Shown: positions 1 through 11,884 of the stretch, in pieces | How positions within the stretch are numbered: position 1 is the first letter of the stretch | Layout of the letters: every line of letters begins with the position of its first letter | Assembly: GCA_030544215.1 (NCBI GenBank) | Contig: JARZZO010000014.1 | Span: forward strand, 21,955,734-22,019,733 | Length of the DNA stretch: 64,000 nucleotides | Direction of reading: 5' to 3' | Source of the DNA: Zantedeschia hybrid cultivar | Taxonomy: Eukaryota; Streptophyta; Magnoliopsida; Alismatales; Araceae | Made by a program: the position numbers and the translations under genes | Notes under the pieces: generated by a model | What the model saw: only the letters and a program-made list of their open reading frames with translations | Database searches by the model: none | Told to the model about the DNA's origin: nothing

Positions 1-149
1 TGATGACGGGGTGGCGTCAAAGGAGCTCAATCAATCAAAGTTAGAGGCAGTGGCAATGCCGTCGGGGTTCATGGCGTTGGGCGATGAGGGTGGTGGAGAA
101 AGCTGCTAACCACCTGGTGCGGTTGGCGGGTGGTGGATCATGGGGAAGC

Positions 150-520
150 GGTCAGATCTGCCATCATAGTGTGGTCACGGTCGCCGCCTCGGTAGCTATA
201 GCCACCTTGTTGTGGCATGGGCCGCTGTAGACCCCTGCCTAGCTGCGACTGCTGCTGCTGTCCTGGGAGTGGGCCTGGTTGTCATTGATTGTCCGGGTTC
301 TGTTCATGCCCTCGATGGCATCCCTCATCAACTGCTCGTTGTTGAAGGTCACAAATCCGAAGCCCTTTGACCTCCCAGTCTCCCAATCATTATTGATTAC
401 CATGGGTTCTGGCCATTCATGCCCTCGATGGCATCCCTCATTGACTGCTCGTTGTTGAAGGTCACAAATCCGAATCCCTTTGGCCTTCCAGTCTCCCAAT
501 CATTATTGATTACCATGGAT
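150..520 (-). pseudogene. Glycine-rich RNA-binding protein (RRM) fragment, broken
   Basis: Read on the minus strand, 418-517 and 305-404 each encode the second half of an RRM domain with the RNP1 motif KGFGFVTF. It is preceded by INNDWETGR and followed by a MRDAIEGMN stretch, as in plant glycine-rich RNA-binding proteins of the GRP7/GRP8 type, which bind RNA in nucleus and cytoplasm. The first half of the RRM (RNP2) is missing. After the second copy the frame meets a stop near 239. In a shifted frame around 175-215 a Gly/Tyr/Arg-rich piece (QQGGYSYRGGDRDHTM) follows, like the C-terminal tail of this family. The two RRM halves come from a 113-bp duplication that is not a multiple of three, so they lie in different frames. 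A non-functional relic is the best reading. It could instead be a damaged exon of a gene continuing outside the window. Confidence 0.7.
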
Positions 521-530
521 TCTGGTTGAA
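305..530. repeat. 113-bp tandem duplication inside the RRM relic
   Basis: Two near-identical copies lie at a 113-bp offset: catgccctcgatggc occurs at 305 and 418, and tattgattaccatgg ends both units. They differ at only a few positions. The period is not divisible by three, so the duplication itself shifts the reading frame. Confidence 0.85.
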
Positions 531-1587
531 GTCCCTTTTGAGGGACCTGTTGTCAGTGGCCTAGGCGAGCCCATGGACGGAGCAACGGGGGAAGGGAGGA
601 AGACCAACCCATCTCTGTCGAGACTCGAGAGCAATCCCTTGCCCGTTCTCAACTCCGGCGAATGCGGTAAGAGGGGCAGGAACCCTAGGCTCCAGTCCTT
701 CATGTATTTTGGGTGCCCCTAAATAAAATCCGGAATAGAAACCAATCAATGAGGATTGAATTTTTGGATCATGGCTGAACCTGAATCTGGATTATAGCAT
801 CGGATTTGAATCGAATTTTGGATCCTAAGGATCCGACTGACACCCCTATAGGAAGTACATGCTAAAAGCACTTTCCTTTATTAGACCATTGGTTTAACAA
901 TCTGATGTAATATACATTCTTGAATAAATAGTATTGTTGATAAACATTATATTTAATTACTGTATATAATGACTATCTTTTTATTTTATTGTGGCCCAAG
1001 GGCCGGGCTTTCTGGGCTGATGTTTGTCAAAGCCCAAGCTCAGCCCATTAAGATGATTGCGCTTAAAATTGTGGCTCAATTCGAACCTAAAAAATGAAAT
1101 GGGCTTTTAATTTTAGTCCCTAATCTATCCAGCTTTGGGTACTCACAGGTATCTCTTTCCTGCTGCCCAGCTCGTGACTGGGTGACTATGGGCACTTATG
1201 TTTTATGATGCATTCCTTGTACCCACTCCTATGTATGCGTAGGATGTTTGGCACAACAAATGAGATGATAGGTTCCCAGCTGCTATGCCTGTCAAAAAAC
1301 TTGATTGAATTCTTATTTGGACTTTGAACTTATGCCAACTCTAATTGATGGTCGAGTTGTTTGTGTCAGACCTTTGTCAGTCACTGGATAGGTGGATGGT
1401 TGATTTCTGTTTTCTACATTTTATTACTTATTTATGATGTTTAATTTTGATTAATTTATTTTTGGGGCATTCATAATGACATTTGACTCGTAAATATGTT
1501 GTACTCCCAACTTTCTAAAACCGATCACTTCTCTAGGTTTTTGACTACAGAGTACATTTTTTTAAAACTTTTCTTTCCCACCCGCAG
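531..1587. other. Intergenic DNA, no gene seen
   Basis: No supported gene. Around 835-848 the sequence ends in gactgacacccctat, whose reverse complement starts TAGGGGTGTCAG. This is the same kind of terminus as the hAT-like elements at 13.5 and 14.6 kb, so one end of a decayed element probably lies here; no partner end was found. The segment near 995-1050 is rich in ggcccaagggccgggc-type repeats. Confidence 0.4.
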
Positions 1588-1715
1588 CTTCTTCCACCAG
1601 ACACGTTTAAGCGGGAGGACTGCTGGTATGGGTATGTATGTCGCACCCAGCATCATAATGAGGAACATGCTCGGAAAAGAAACCATGTTTGTCGTCCAAC
1701 AAGAGGAAACCCTGG
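1588..1715 (+). CDS. Isolated exon-like segment encoding a Cys/His-rich peptide
   Basis: A pyrimidine tract and cag precede 1588 and gtaata follows 1715, so both splice signals are in place around 128 bases with one open frame of 42 codons. The peptide contains KREDCWYGYVC, then a His-rich stretch (QHHNEEHARKRNHVC) and RPTRGN. The spacing Cys-x5-Cys followed by several His resembles a small zinc-binding module. It recalls PBZ-like or RING-E3-associated motifs of plants, but I cannot name the family with confidence. A possible following exon starts at 1878 after tatttag; joined in phase it would end at a TAA at 1912-1914. No upstream exon was found. It may be one surviving exon of a decayed gene or part of a gene I cannot assemble. 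Confidence 0.4.
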
Positions 1716-3559
1716 GTAATAATCTGTCTTTTGTACGTGTAGTCATGTAAATTCCCATGTGTACACAGCCGGTGTATACATAAATATGTTGTTTTATGCG
1801 GTAATGTTTTATAATGCAAATATTGATTATCCCTTAATTACTATATTGATTGTTTCATGCTTTCTCTTCATATTTAGCCCGTCATATATGTGCAAGACGC
1901 TTGTGATCATCTAATAAATTACCCTAATTACAAAAGGTGACTTTTGCCAGGATGTTATTTCACATTAAAAGTGGATTTTCCCCGAATGCTATTTTACCGG
2001 GTTTGTTTCTTTTTTTGCATGTTAATTGGTATATGTTATTTTTTTATTATTTTTTTTAAGAAATTGCTTTGCCCTAGTGGTAAAGCAGCTAGAATTCTAT
2101 GCTTGTCACTAGAGATCGTACCCCACAGACTCCCTCCCCAATCCTCATCCAATGTCAGGTGCCTCAGATAGACTCATCTGGGCATTCGTGGCAGTTGATG
2201 CTAGTTGAGGCCCCTTTATCTATGGGTGTCTCATGATCCTTATTTTATGTGATGTCCATGCTTTGTTTCGTTGGGCCAGTAGCCGTGCATTTTGCACGTA
2301 TGCGAGGGATGAATGAATTGCTTACAGGTTTCACATACTGATATTCTTAGGCAAGAGGATTAGTGAATAGGAACCATTGTCCATGTCAACTAAGGGTCGT
2401 GTGGTGCATTGTAAAATACTATAAAACATTTCAAATGTCTGTTAAATAATGGTTTTTTTTAATTGGTTGGATTGTTGTAACTTATTTCATATTATCCTTT
2501 TTTTAGCTGATTTTGATTTTTAGTTTAGAATCGTCATAAACCAAAATGGTGATCAATCACCAGTGATTTTAAAATTAATTTTTTATTTTATTTTTGCCGA
2601 TCACAGCATTTTCCAACACACAAGTCCTAAGATGTCCTACTTAGTTGTATGCTTTTGACTTATTTTCGTATGTAAACACGTATGTAAACGAAGACATCAT
2701 CTATGAGCATTGTGTCTCACTTAGAATCAAGGTTTGCCGACTCGAAGATCTGTATCGGATCATATCTTTCTAGATACAAGTTGGATATGATCCAACTTTT
2801 ACTGACTCGATCTGACTTGTACAAGTCAACTTAATGGATTTGTTAAAAGTAATAAGTTTTAACTATATTTTAGAGAAACATTCTATTGATTGATATGAAA
2901 AGTGTGATTTTACTTATCAAAGATTTAAATGAAAAAAATAAATTTAAAGTAACTTATTATACATGTATCAATCGATACGACTCAATCTGACTCGGTGCAT
3001 GCTAAAAGATCGGACTTACTAGATACAAGCCAACTTGTACGAGTTGACATGATACAGCAAACCATGGACATGTGATCACGCTTCTTTTTTGAAAGTTTCA
3101 CAAGGACGGTGATGGTTGCAATTATTCAGCAATTGCGTCAAGAATGGCAGTGGGTCAAAGAGTTATCTAGTTCGTTGGGACTTTTTAGCCTTACGTAGGT
3201 TTGATTGATGGGACGAGATTTTATGTTTGGAAAGAACAAAGATGAGATCTTTTCGAGCTCCTTCTCTAGATCAAAGTCTGCTCACTCATATGAGCAGGCG
3301 TGAATGTAGGTCCCGTATTTATTTTTTTGGATAAAATAAAATAATTGATTCATCTTTGTTTCATGTAAGTGGAGACACTCTAATTTAAAAGACCTCATCT
3401 TTAAGAAATATTTCTTTCATTCTTTTCAGAAAAAAAAGAGAAGAGCCTAGCAAATCAAGAACGGACCCATGCTATCCAGTAATCAATAAATATTTCAGCC
3501 TTGAAGCCAAACAAACTCTAGTCCTGGCCTATTTATCTTTGAAGTGCCGTTCCTCTTGG
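1716..3559. other. Intergenic DNA around the SINE candidate
   Basis: Apart from the possible last exon at 1878 and the SINE-like head, this AT-rich stretch shows no supported gene. The short open frames have no recognisable domain. Confidence 0.4.
2055..2240 (+). mobile_element. tRNA-derived SINE candidate
   Basis: A pol III box A-like TGCCCTAGTGG sits at about 2070-2080 and a box B-like AGATCGTACCCC at 2113-2124, followed by the C-rich segment often found after box B in plant SINEs (actccctcccc). The box spacing fits a tRNA-like promoter. No tRNA fold or CCA end was recognised, so this is a SINE head rather than a tRNA gene. The 3' boundary is uncertain and no clear target duplication was identified. 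Confidence 0.4.
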
Positions 3560-3712
3560 TACAAGTTTAGACTGAACTGAGTCAGTACAGAGAGGGAATG
3601 AGGGAACTTTTCATAAAAACTCTTTCTTGAGAATGGAAAAAACACTATATGAAGAGTTTTCTTGAAATCTTCTCCTCTGTTCTGTACTGACCGAGTTCAG
3701 TCTAAATCCGTA
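3560..3712. mobile_element. Short foldback MITE with TA ends (Stowaway-like)
   Basis: The ends are inverted repeats of about 31 bp with 26 matches by eye. The left arm includes TTTAGACTGAACTGAGTCAG and the right arm, reverse-complemented, TTTAGACTGAACTCGGTCAG. Inverted similarity continues inward (an aaaactctt stretch on both arms). TA dinucleotides flank both ends, as expected for Tc1/mariner-type MITEs. Length is 153 bp with no coding capacity. A partial relative lies at 40008-40100. Confidence 0.7.
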
Positions 3713-4294
3713 GGTAAAAGATCTCTATATTTATCTCTGGCTGTAGAGAAAAGAAAGCCAGACAACCTAAAACTTTTATTGGGTAGACCTTGCTGATAGG
3801 CTGATAGGTTGGTCAAGCGTCGAAAATTTTGACTGCTTGTTCACCTCGTGATCTCTTGTCCAACGTCGTATCAGTGAGATGCAGAAGCCCAGGAGGCCAC
3901 CCCATGTGAATGCACAGAAAGAGAAGCCTGAAACCCACCATGAAGCTAAAAGATTGTGTCAGGGTTTTTCTCTGTTGTCAATCCTGGCTGTTGGGGAACC
4001 AGGAACTGATGAAAGCAGGAATTCTGTGGATGGCACGTTGGGCTACGAGGGAGTGAAAGCCATGCAGCCATCCAAGATCTTTGATAATAATGGAAATTTT
4101 TGGGTTTTAACTTAATAGGCTTTTACATTTCTTTTCACATATATAATTTGATAGTATCTTTATCATTTTATGTGTATTTTTATTATATTTTCTCTGTTTT
4201 ACTTTGAGCAAATAATTAATAGAAGTACTTTGAAATTATCTGAGAAAGCATTCGAAGAATCTATCAAAATTGAGTTTCATATTCTAAATATTTG
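3713..4294. other. Intergenic DNA with one unrecognised short ORF
   Basis: An open frame at 3879-4115 (plus, 78 codons, starting MQKPRRPPHV) has no recognisable motif, signal peptide or membrane segment. Its neighbourhood shows no clear splice partners. I do not claim it as a gene. Confidence 0.25.
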
Positions 4295-4615
4295 CGAAGT
4301 AACACTTGCTGCACTGCATACCGTGCACGGAGTGCGGTCAAATATTTTTTTTATTTTTTAATTTTTTATAGTGGGCTCCATCATATTCACATGTCCATAT
4401 AATCTGATTTTCGATCGGACGATCCAAAACATCTAAAAAATAAAAGATCGAACCCAATTAACGGTAAAAAAATCATGTTCATTGAGCTCAATTTTTTATT
4501 TTTCAGATTTTTTTGAATTGTGGGTTCTGCGATCGGCTATATAAAAAATGTCAGACATGGTGAGGCCAACTTAAAAAAATAAAAAATAAAATTTCTTTTA
4601 CTACTACTGTAAGTA
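4295..4615. mobile_element. Foldback element, MULE-like MITE family
   Basis: The left half (agtgggctccatcat then gatcggacgatcc) and the reverse complement of the right half (gttggcctcaccat then gccgatcgcagaacc) match imperfectly over most of their length, giving a large AT-rich hairpin. The left terminus gaagtaacacttgctgca resembles the terminus of the better bounded element at 35746-36100 (gagtaatacttgctgca). Ends and target duplication are unclear, so the boundaries are approximate. Confidence 0.5.
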
Positions 4616-7600
4616 AGATTAGACTGCTGCCCAACTGCTGTACAACAAGTGTTACCCATATTCGTGGTCTTATGTCTTTGTTAATGGAGGATTCCAAACT
4701 TCTAATAAAATATTTAAAGAAATCACCCATTGTGATAAGCATTACCTTGCCGATATAGAAGGCCTTGTTTCCCCTGAGCCGACAGCCTCTCTGGCCCTCC
4801 GCTGTGACCGGCAGGAGCAACACATAAAAGGGATCCCAAATTCAAACCTCTTGGAGAGAGCTTGGGGAGTGGTGATGACCCACCTGGATGACATTTGTTT
4901 ATGACCATGCTTGAGACCACTTTAGCCTTCGAATTCTCTCCTTAGTTTTTAAAACTAAAAAATTATATTTTATTCTTAAAAGATCACATCACCGGTTTTC
5001 AGTATTTTAGCAGTGTGGCATTACGTGGCTTTCTCATGGTCTCCGGCAGAATTGGTTTTCCTAGTATCAAGAAAGAAAAAAAAAAATGTACTTGTAGGAT
5101 CATATTATCTTATACATGTTTTCTTTCTTTATCCTATACAAATCCCTAATCTCCCAAATCAACTGTGTTTCCAAACGTTACTCTTACACAAATATCAAAT
5201 CTCTCAGATGCAACCGTCTCTAAACATGGCCTAGAAAGATTATAGACTGACACATTCGGTTGAGATGAGATCTTTATATGGAGATGAATACAAATAAACC
5301 ATTTGCTATAAAAAAAAATGAAAAGTATCAAATCCACCTCATCTCTATACATGTGAATGAAGATCTCATCTCCATTTGATCTAACACATAACATTGTTCT
5401 CCTCATGGTTTGGTGCTCAGAAGCCATTGAATTGCCTCTTAAAATTAGTGGAGGATGGTGTGTGAAAAGAGACGACTTTTGAGGACAAGATCAAATTTCG
5501 TTGACCTGAAAAATAATAAAATAAAATAGAATACTATGGAGTCTGGATTTTAAGAAGGTAAGCACCCATATGTCCCACAGGGAGAGGGTAAATACCATGT
5601 TGGGATGTTAATGACAACCAGTAACCCAACAATTTGGCCGTCTGGTTAGTTTAACAGAGTTCTTAGATAGTGTTTTTTTGCTACTAACAGATTAACAAAT
5701 ACATATGAACTCAATTCCTCAATGAATATAGGAGCAGATAATCTCACTTCTGAACCCCTAGTTTGTGGCGATCGTTAACAGCATTTATATATAATTGTTA
5801 ACTGTCTAAGTGCTGATATCAAGTGGTTCTTTAGATAAACCTGATCTTAGATGCGGTTCATTGCTTGTACTTACTATACAGTGTATTTACAGATCGGGGA
5901 TAAGTATCCCAGAAAGATTTTTAGGCTCCAATCAAGAACAGAATCTAAGGCCTCTAAATTGAAAGGCAAGGGATAAACCAACTGCATTAGGCAGCTGATT
6001 CTTTCACGAGATCTTTATATATGTACAATCTATCTACTTAAGAGATACAGTAACACAAATCCGCTATTTGACTCAATTGACATCCCCAACTACTTGGGAT
6101 GTTTTTGGTGAGAGGGTACATGGAGATTTATCCTTTTGAAGTCTAGAATCTTTTTTAAGTATCAAAAGAATAGCAAGAAGCCTTCGTCAGTTACTCCGAC
6201 AAACCTCTGCATGCAGCAACAGACGCACCGCTGGTAATGTTGACATATGGAAGGATATGGAGCTAGGTAGTATTTAGTTATAGCAATTTCTGGGTTTCAG
6301 AAATCCTGTGGGCAAAGCATATGAGGTTGGGAACCTAAGGGGAGTTGAGCATTTGAATCAGAACCATTTGGAAAATGACAACCCTTCATATAAATTATAA
6401 ACTGATCATCTCTGTACAAGTATGCAGTACACACATGTTCTTTTCTCAATCTCCTTGCTTTTCCCACTGTCCTCCTCTCAGACAGAAGTCACCCACATGA
6501 TCTCTTGGAGACAGCAGGCTAGGACTGGATCAGGACGACCACTTGCTCCTTAAACAAAGGGAAAGAACCTTAAAAGGAGGAGTTAGATAACACTGGAACC
6601 TCATGGTACTAATCAGAAAGTGAGAATCCAACCACACTGGTATATGCGTTCCTCCTGAGCTAGCTGTTCATCAGAATAGATCTGTCTTGGGTTTCCGAGC
6701 TTTAAGATAAGGACTGCATGCTTTAGTAGCAGCATGCACTGCCTCCAAAAGCTGAAGAGATAGAAACGAGCAGCAGTAATATACAAATCATATTGACACA
6801 GCGGATGCAGGAGAAGACGAGCGCGAGAGGACAAATTAAAGAGGGCCCCGCAACAGCCACATTTTGGCAAGCACCTAGCTGCAAGCCCGTTCAAACACCA
6901 ATATTATTGAAGACCCCGTGTCCATCCAAACAGATGGATCTCAGAATGTGAGCGAGAGAGCCTAGAAAAATAGGTTGTCACTTTGGACTGGCTTAAAGGG
7001 AATCCAGCTTTCCCTCTAGCTAGCTGCATGGTGTTCACTGTGGGGCATGTGGGCTCCTTTCTTTTATCCCTACAAGGTCACACGTACAGACTGTGTTCTT
7101 CAGCCGCCCCAACCCATCACCTGTTCTTTCCAGATGAGGGCAATACTCAGTGCACACCCGCGCACCCTGGTGCGCGCGTGTGTTGATAGGTCAGCACGTG
7201 CGGGCAAGTGCTGCTCTTCGGATAATTGTTGATGGAAGATCACCTTAGCATTCTGTAATCATTCTCAAGTGGGAGAGGGGTCACCATGTTGGGGGGAAGT
7301 CAGCCAGCTAGTCTGGATATCAAATAGGGTTGTTGGGTTCGGATCCTGTATAGTAAGCTTGTTACCTAATTGGATCGCTGCAGACCCACTATGGGCCCTC
7401 TTTGTGAAGTCCAGGTCTGGTCTGGTAGAAATCTTCTGGGGCTGACACGATTTTTACCACCTAAGTTTTCTTTGGGTTTAGTTGATCGTATACTAGAACG
7501 CCTATCCTGCGGTCCGAACTGCAACCATCTACTCTCCTTCACCTTCAATCACCACCAATCACCCATAAATTTGCATCTCTCTACCTGTTATTCCCTTCTC

Positions 7601-8368
7601 TAATCTCATGTGACCACTTGTGGAGCCAACAACATTCTTAAGGGGGGCAAGAATATATCAATGTATATTGATATGAAAGTACAAGATTATAATAAAGAAT
7701 CTTATCTTCATAAGAAAGAAATTACTTTCATGTACAATATACTTGTAGAAAAAATATTACTTTGGATTTGAATTCGACAATCTTTTATGGTCCGAAATTA
7801 TTTCATGATTATTTAATTATTTATTCTGTCAAAGTGTTAACATCACCACTTCACGTGTCTTTCTTCTAACAAAGAATGTCTGATAGTTATTATATATCCA
7901 TCCATGAAGTTAATTACTAATGTGTGTACAAAATTTTAGAAAGATAAAAAGTATACATTTGGGCATATGAATCTAGTTAGAAGGATGAAAACCATAAATT
8001 TGGGCATGTGCATCTAGTTACAAGAGAAAAAATTGATTCATATAAAATATATAAAAATTATACGTATAAAAGGTGGATAACAATCATGTAAGCCATAATA
8101 GTCAGTTACAAACTTAAAAGATAAACAATGCTGAAATGACAAAAATATTTAACAAATAAAATCATGATATTTAATCTTTATAAATTTAATATAATAAAAA
8201 GACATTTGGAAGAAATTAGATGACCCTTGCTTACTGTAACAACTTCATTTCAGATTTGACGTGAATCTGGTGCTTAGACTCCTAAACTAGAATCATAAAA
8301 GAAAAGAATCGAACAAGTGTCCTAACCATCTTCGCTTCTACTTAAAGAACAAAAAGGATAACTAACAG
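4616..8368. other. Intergenic DNA, no supported gene
   Basis: The largest open frame here is 6613-6894 on the minus strand (93 codons, Cys-rich start MNGLAARCLPKCGCCG). It has no recognisable domain and may be chance. The rest is AT-rich, with one short hairpin at 5261-5381. Confidence 0.35.
5261..5381. repeat. Short inverted repeat (hairpin)
   Basis: GAGATGAGATCTT on the left arm recurs as its reverse complement (aagatctcatctc) near 5370-5379. Weaker similarity extends inward over about 30 bp. It could be a small MITE, but no target duplication is evident. Confidence 0.4.
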
Positions 8369-9028
8369 TAGGAGTATTTATGATTTGATTTTGGAGGAAT
8401 TTTAAACTCAAATTAAACAAACTCTCAAATCAAATTAAACCAAAATAATTCAGTTAGGTCGGTTTGATTTGTTTTAGCGTCACAACATAATTCTCAAATA
8501 AATCTTGGACAGTTTAATAATTTATATAATGAGAAAATAATTTATATAAGCTAAGATTAAATATACTATTTGGTTATTCTAATGAAACCCTCTAACTGAT
8601 GGCTTAGTCAAATGTTAAAGGAAAAAATTGCTATCATAATGAAGAAAAATTAAATAATTCTAAAATAGAGGGTCATGTTACTCTCCACACTTTAATTTAA
8701 ACAAAGAAAAGTATGTTACATTTTACATTGAACGGAGGAAGATGCTCTTGATTGAAATAGAGAGGATCATATTACTCCATTATATTTAATAGTTTTCAAT
8801 GATTTTACTAAATATAGACAACTACCGGCAAAAACTTGCACCATTTTTATGTATTTCAGTTTGTTTGGTCTGATTTAGTTTATGAAGAGTAAGAATAAAA
8901 TAAAATCAAATTAAATTTTCTTTTTCGATTTGACTTCAAGGAAAACTAAATTTTTTAGACTTCAAACTAAATCAAACTAAACCAAATGACTTGATTTTTT
9001 CGATTTGAACCAAATAGTGAACACCCTT
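8369..9028. mobile_element. Non-autonomous hAT-like element, diverged
   Basis: The left end reads TAGGAGTATTTATGATTTG and the right end, reverse-complemented, TAAGGGTGTTCACTATTTGG. The subterminal regions are made of aaatcaaattaaacc / ggtttgatttg runs on both sides, as in the element at 13517-14127. The flanks actaacag and actaaaaa are similar (6 of 8) but not identical. There is no coding capacity. Confidence 0.45.
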
Positions 9029-11884
9029 ACTAAAAAGTGTATAAGAAGAAGGGTTGAAGAGGAAGGACCACTTCTCTTTCTAGCGTGGGTACAGGGGAAG
9101 GAAACTTATTCCTCGTTTTACATGAATACTTACCAATGTTTAAACCTCAAGTACCCAAATCCCTTCTTTCATTGGAATTTTAGAGCCTACCAACAAGGTT
9201 GGCGTCCTTTTCAACCTTCCTCCCATTAAATGAATTGCTATGTGTCAAAGAATTATACAATCAGTTAAAAACAACCCTTCTTTACGTTTAGAATTTGAAT
9301 AGAGGGGGCAATCTATGGTTACTTCGTTTTGACCAGTCTAACAAATGCTACGGAAGCTCAAATCATTACTGTAACTATAAAGTAATTCTCAAATCATTAT
9401 TTTTTATGCTAAAAAAGGTAAAAGAGTGGAGGCAAGTATAATCATTTACTTACAAGTTTATTTTAAACATATTAAATGTTGTTTTCTCCCTATGACCTTG
9501 TTTGTCACACGGGAGGGCATCAGATTAACATTCGATGGCTAACATTAAAAAAAACTGGGGCGAGCCGCGCTTCCGCGTCACACGAGCGGGGGGCGCTCTG
9601 CACGTACCCATGCGCCGTCGGATCATGCCCATGGCACAAATTTTTTATTTTTTAAAATTTTTCAAAGTTTCTTTTTCTATCATCCTTATCCCTTAGCTCC
9701 GTGAATTTTAGGTGCTGAAGGTGCAACACTGCAATTTGCAATTTGCTACACTGCATACGATTTAAATTCTACGCATTGTTTCCACCTCATTTTTATGTTA
9801 AAAAAGATTCATAAAACTCAATTTTAATCATCGATTAGGTGCACACAAATCTTATTTTTAAGAATTATTAAAATAGCAAAAAAAAAGTCAGAACCCTTGC
9901 AATTATTCTCATTCCTTGAGATTTCAGTATTCATCGTCAATTTGCACGCACCTACAATCAAGTTAGATATGATTGGATGACGAAAATTAAGTCCTACTGG
10001 ATGAAAACAATCTTAAATGATAATTGAATATTTATTTATTTTTTGATAATTTTTATTTTTTAAAACTTGTGGATAGGGTGGATTACACTGTATAGTTAAA
10101 TCGCACCACTGTAGCACAAATCCTATGGTTAACACATGTATATATAATGTTATATAAGGGAGGCGGATCTAACTGCCTTGGTAGGTATCTAACTTAGATG
10201 TGCCTATCTGAAACCTCTTTCTCTTCGTATAAAAGAAAATAAAAATTGTTGAAAATTTTAAAATATTTAATTACCCTATTTTAGGCTTGCCCCAATCAAT
10301 CCTTTGGAACTTTAATTTTCGTCGTTCGATCGTAAAATTCAATTGTTATCATTCAATCGAGTGCGTCCTTAATTAGAGGTTAAAACTAAAATCCTAAGAG
10401 ATGGGATCAACCGCTAAGTTAATCAGACTAATTTTTTATTTTTATTATTCTTAATATTTTTTATGAATATTTTTTGTCGTGCATTCGATTGGGTAGTGGA
10501 AAATAAAACCCTAGAAATGGGAACAACCCTAAGGAACCTAATTAAATATTTAATCTTTTTAATAATTATATATATATATTAAAATATCAGGATGGAAAAT
10601 AATCCTAGGAGCTAATTGGATAATTTTTTTTAAAATTTTCTTAAAAGTCTTTTTTACGTGCATCCAATTAGATATTTAGGATTGAGTTTTATGATTGGAC
10701 GATAAAAATTAAGCTTCAAGGCATTAAAATAACTCTAGAGGATAATTGAATAATTAAACTTTATAATGAGTTTTTAAACTTGGGACCCCCTAACAGCCTC
10801 TTCTTTGCTCTTGCATGGAGGACGATTTCCCACATTGTTCATTACATATGTCCCACTCGAATCCCCTCGTTAATCTAGCCAGACCCCCACTTTCTAATCT
10901 CTATGCTACCTATTAAATGAATTTGAGTTTCTTCAGAACCACAGAGCCATGGGGGTTGGGTAAGATGAAAAATTAAGCTAATCTGGATACGTGCAAAAAC
11001 ATGATTTTTCAGTCATCTTTGTCATTCTTCGTGATATATTTGAAAAACTGAAATACCATGATAAATTTGCAAGCTTTTTTCTAATGTATATCTTAATCAA
11101 TAAGTTTCCATAATAATTGAATTACTGATCCATTTTCATCTCTTAATTTGATCTCATATCTAGGGACAGAGGATATTATCTTGAAAAATATATACTTGCT
11201 ACAGTACCACCTAGGTATTGCAGTACTATAATTGTCATCTAATCAGATTCATCAAATGATCCATAATTATTGTACTTTCTCAAAGAGATTGAGGGATCTT
11301 AACTGGTGTAGTACTTAAAAGAGACATGGTGGTAAATACTTCTTTCTTGTTGAAGTATAAGAAACAAAGAGAATACGGCGAGTGTGAAGAGCATGAAAAT
11401 GGAAGAAGACGTTTAAGAGGACAATGTGGTGAGCAGAACAGACATGACAAGCTGACAAGATGGACAACGTAGGAACCTACCGCGATCAATCCGCGATTAA
11501 AACTGCAACCAAACAATGATGAGTCCTTTGTGAGACAATAGCCAGTAGATATCATGTGTATGTTAATTGAAATGAAAAGTAATTAAGATGTGAATATATA
11601 ATATTAGACTTTGGAATAAGATATGAATATGGTAGTAAGACTCTGTCTGCTTACTTTTTTCTTTGAAATATAGAACGTAATATTAACATTTGTGATGTTA
11701 AAAGTTAACTGTTACTTCCTTAAAACATGTATGCTTTGTTTGTCACTAGTCTTTTTTTTTCCCCCCTCTTTTTGACAAAGGTTCGTCGCGTGTCATAACC
11801 ATCCAGATGCCGGGGTTTAAATCAGAATTTCTTGGTGCCACGTGTTAACATTAGAATTCTCTGCTTTCCTCTTAAATTCTCTCT
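9029..11884. other. AT-rich intergenic DNA with one foldback element
   Basis: No gene is supported. A short GC-rich island (about 9560-9640) stands out. The stretch 10300-10760 contains loosely repeated motifs (attcgattgggtag / catccaattagat and ggataattgaataatt), suggesting another decayed repeat. The minus-strand open frame 11280-11555 shows no domain. Confidence 0.4.
9750..10125. mobile_element. Foldback MITE, approximate bounds
   Basis: The left side TGCTACACTGCATACGATTT matches the reverse complement of the right side (TGCTACAGTGGTGCGATTTA) imperfectly. The inverted similarity continues to a shared tccacc. The element is AT-rich and non-coding. Target duplications were not resolved. Confidence 0.45.
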
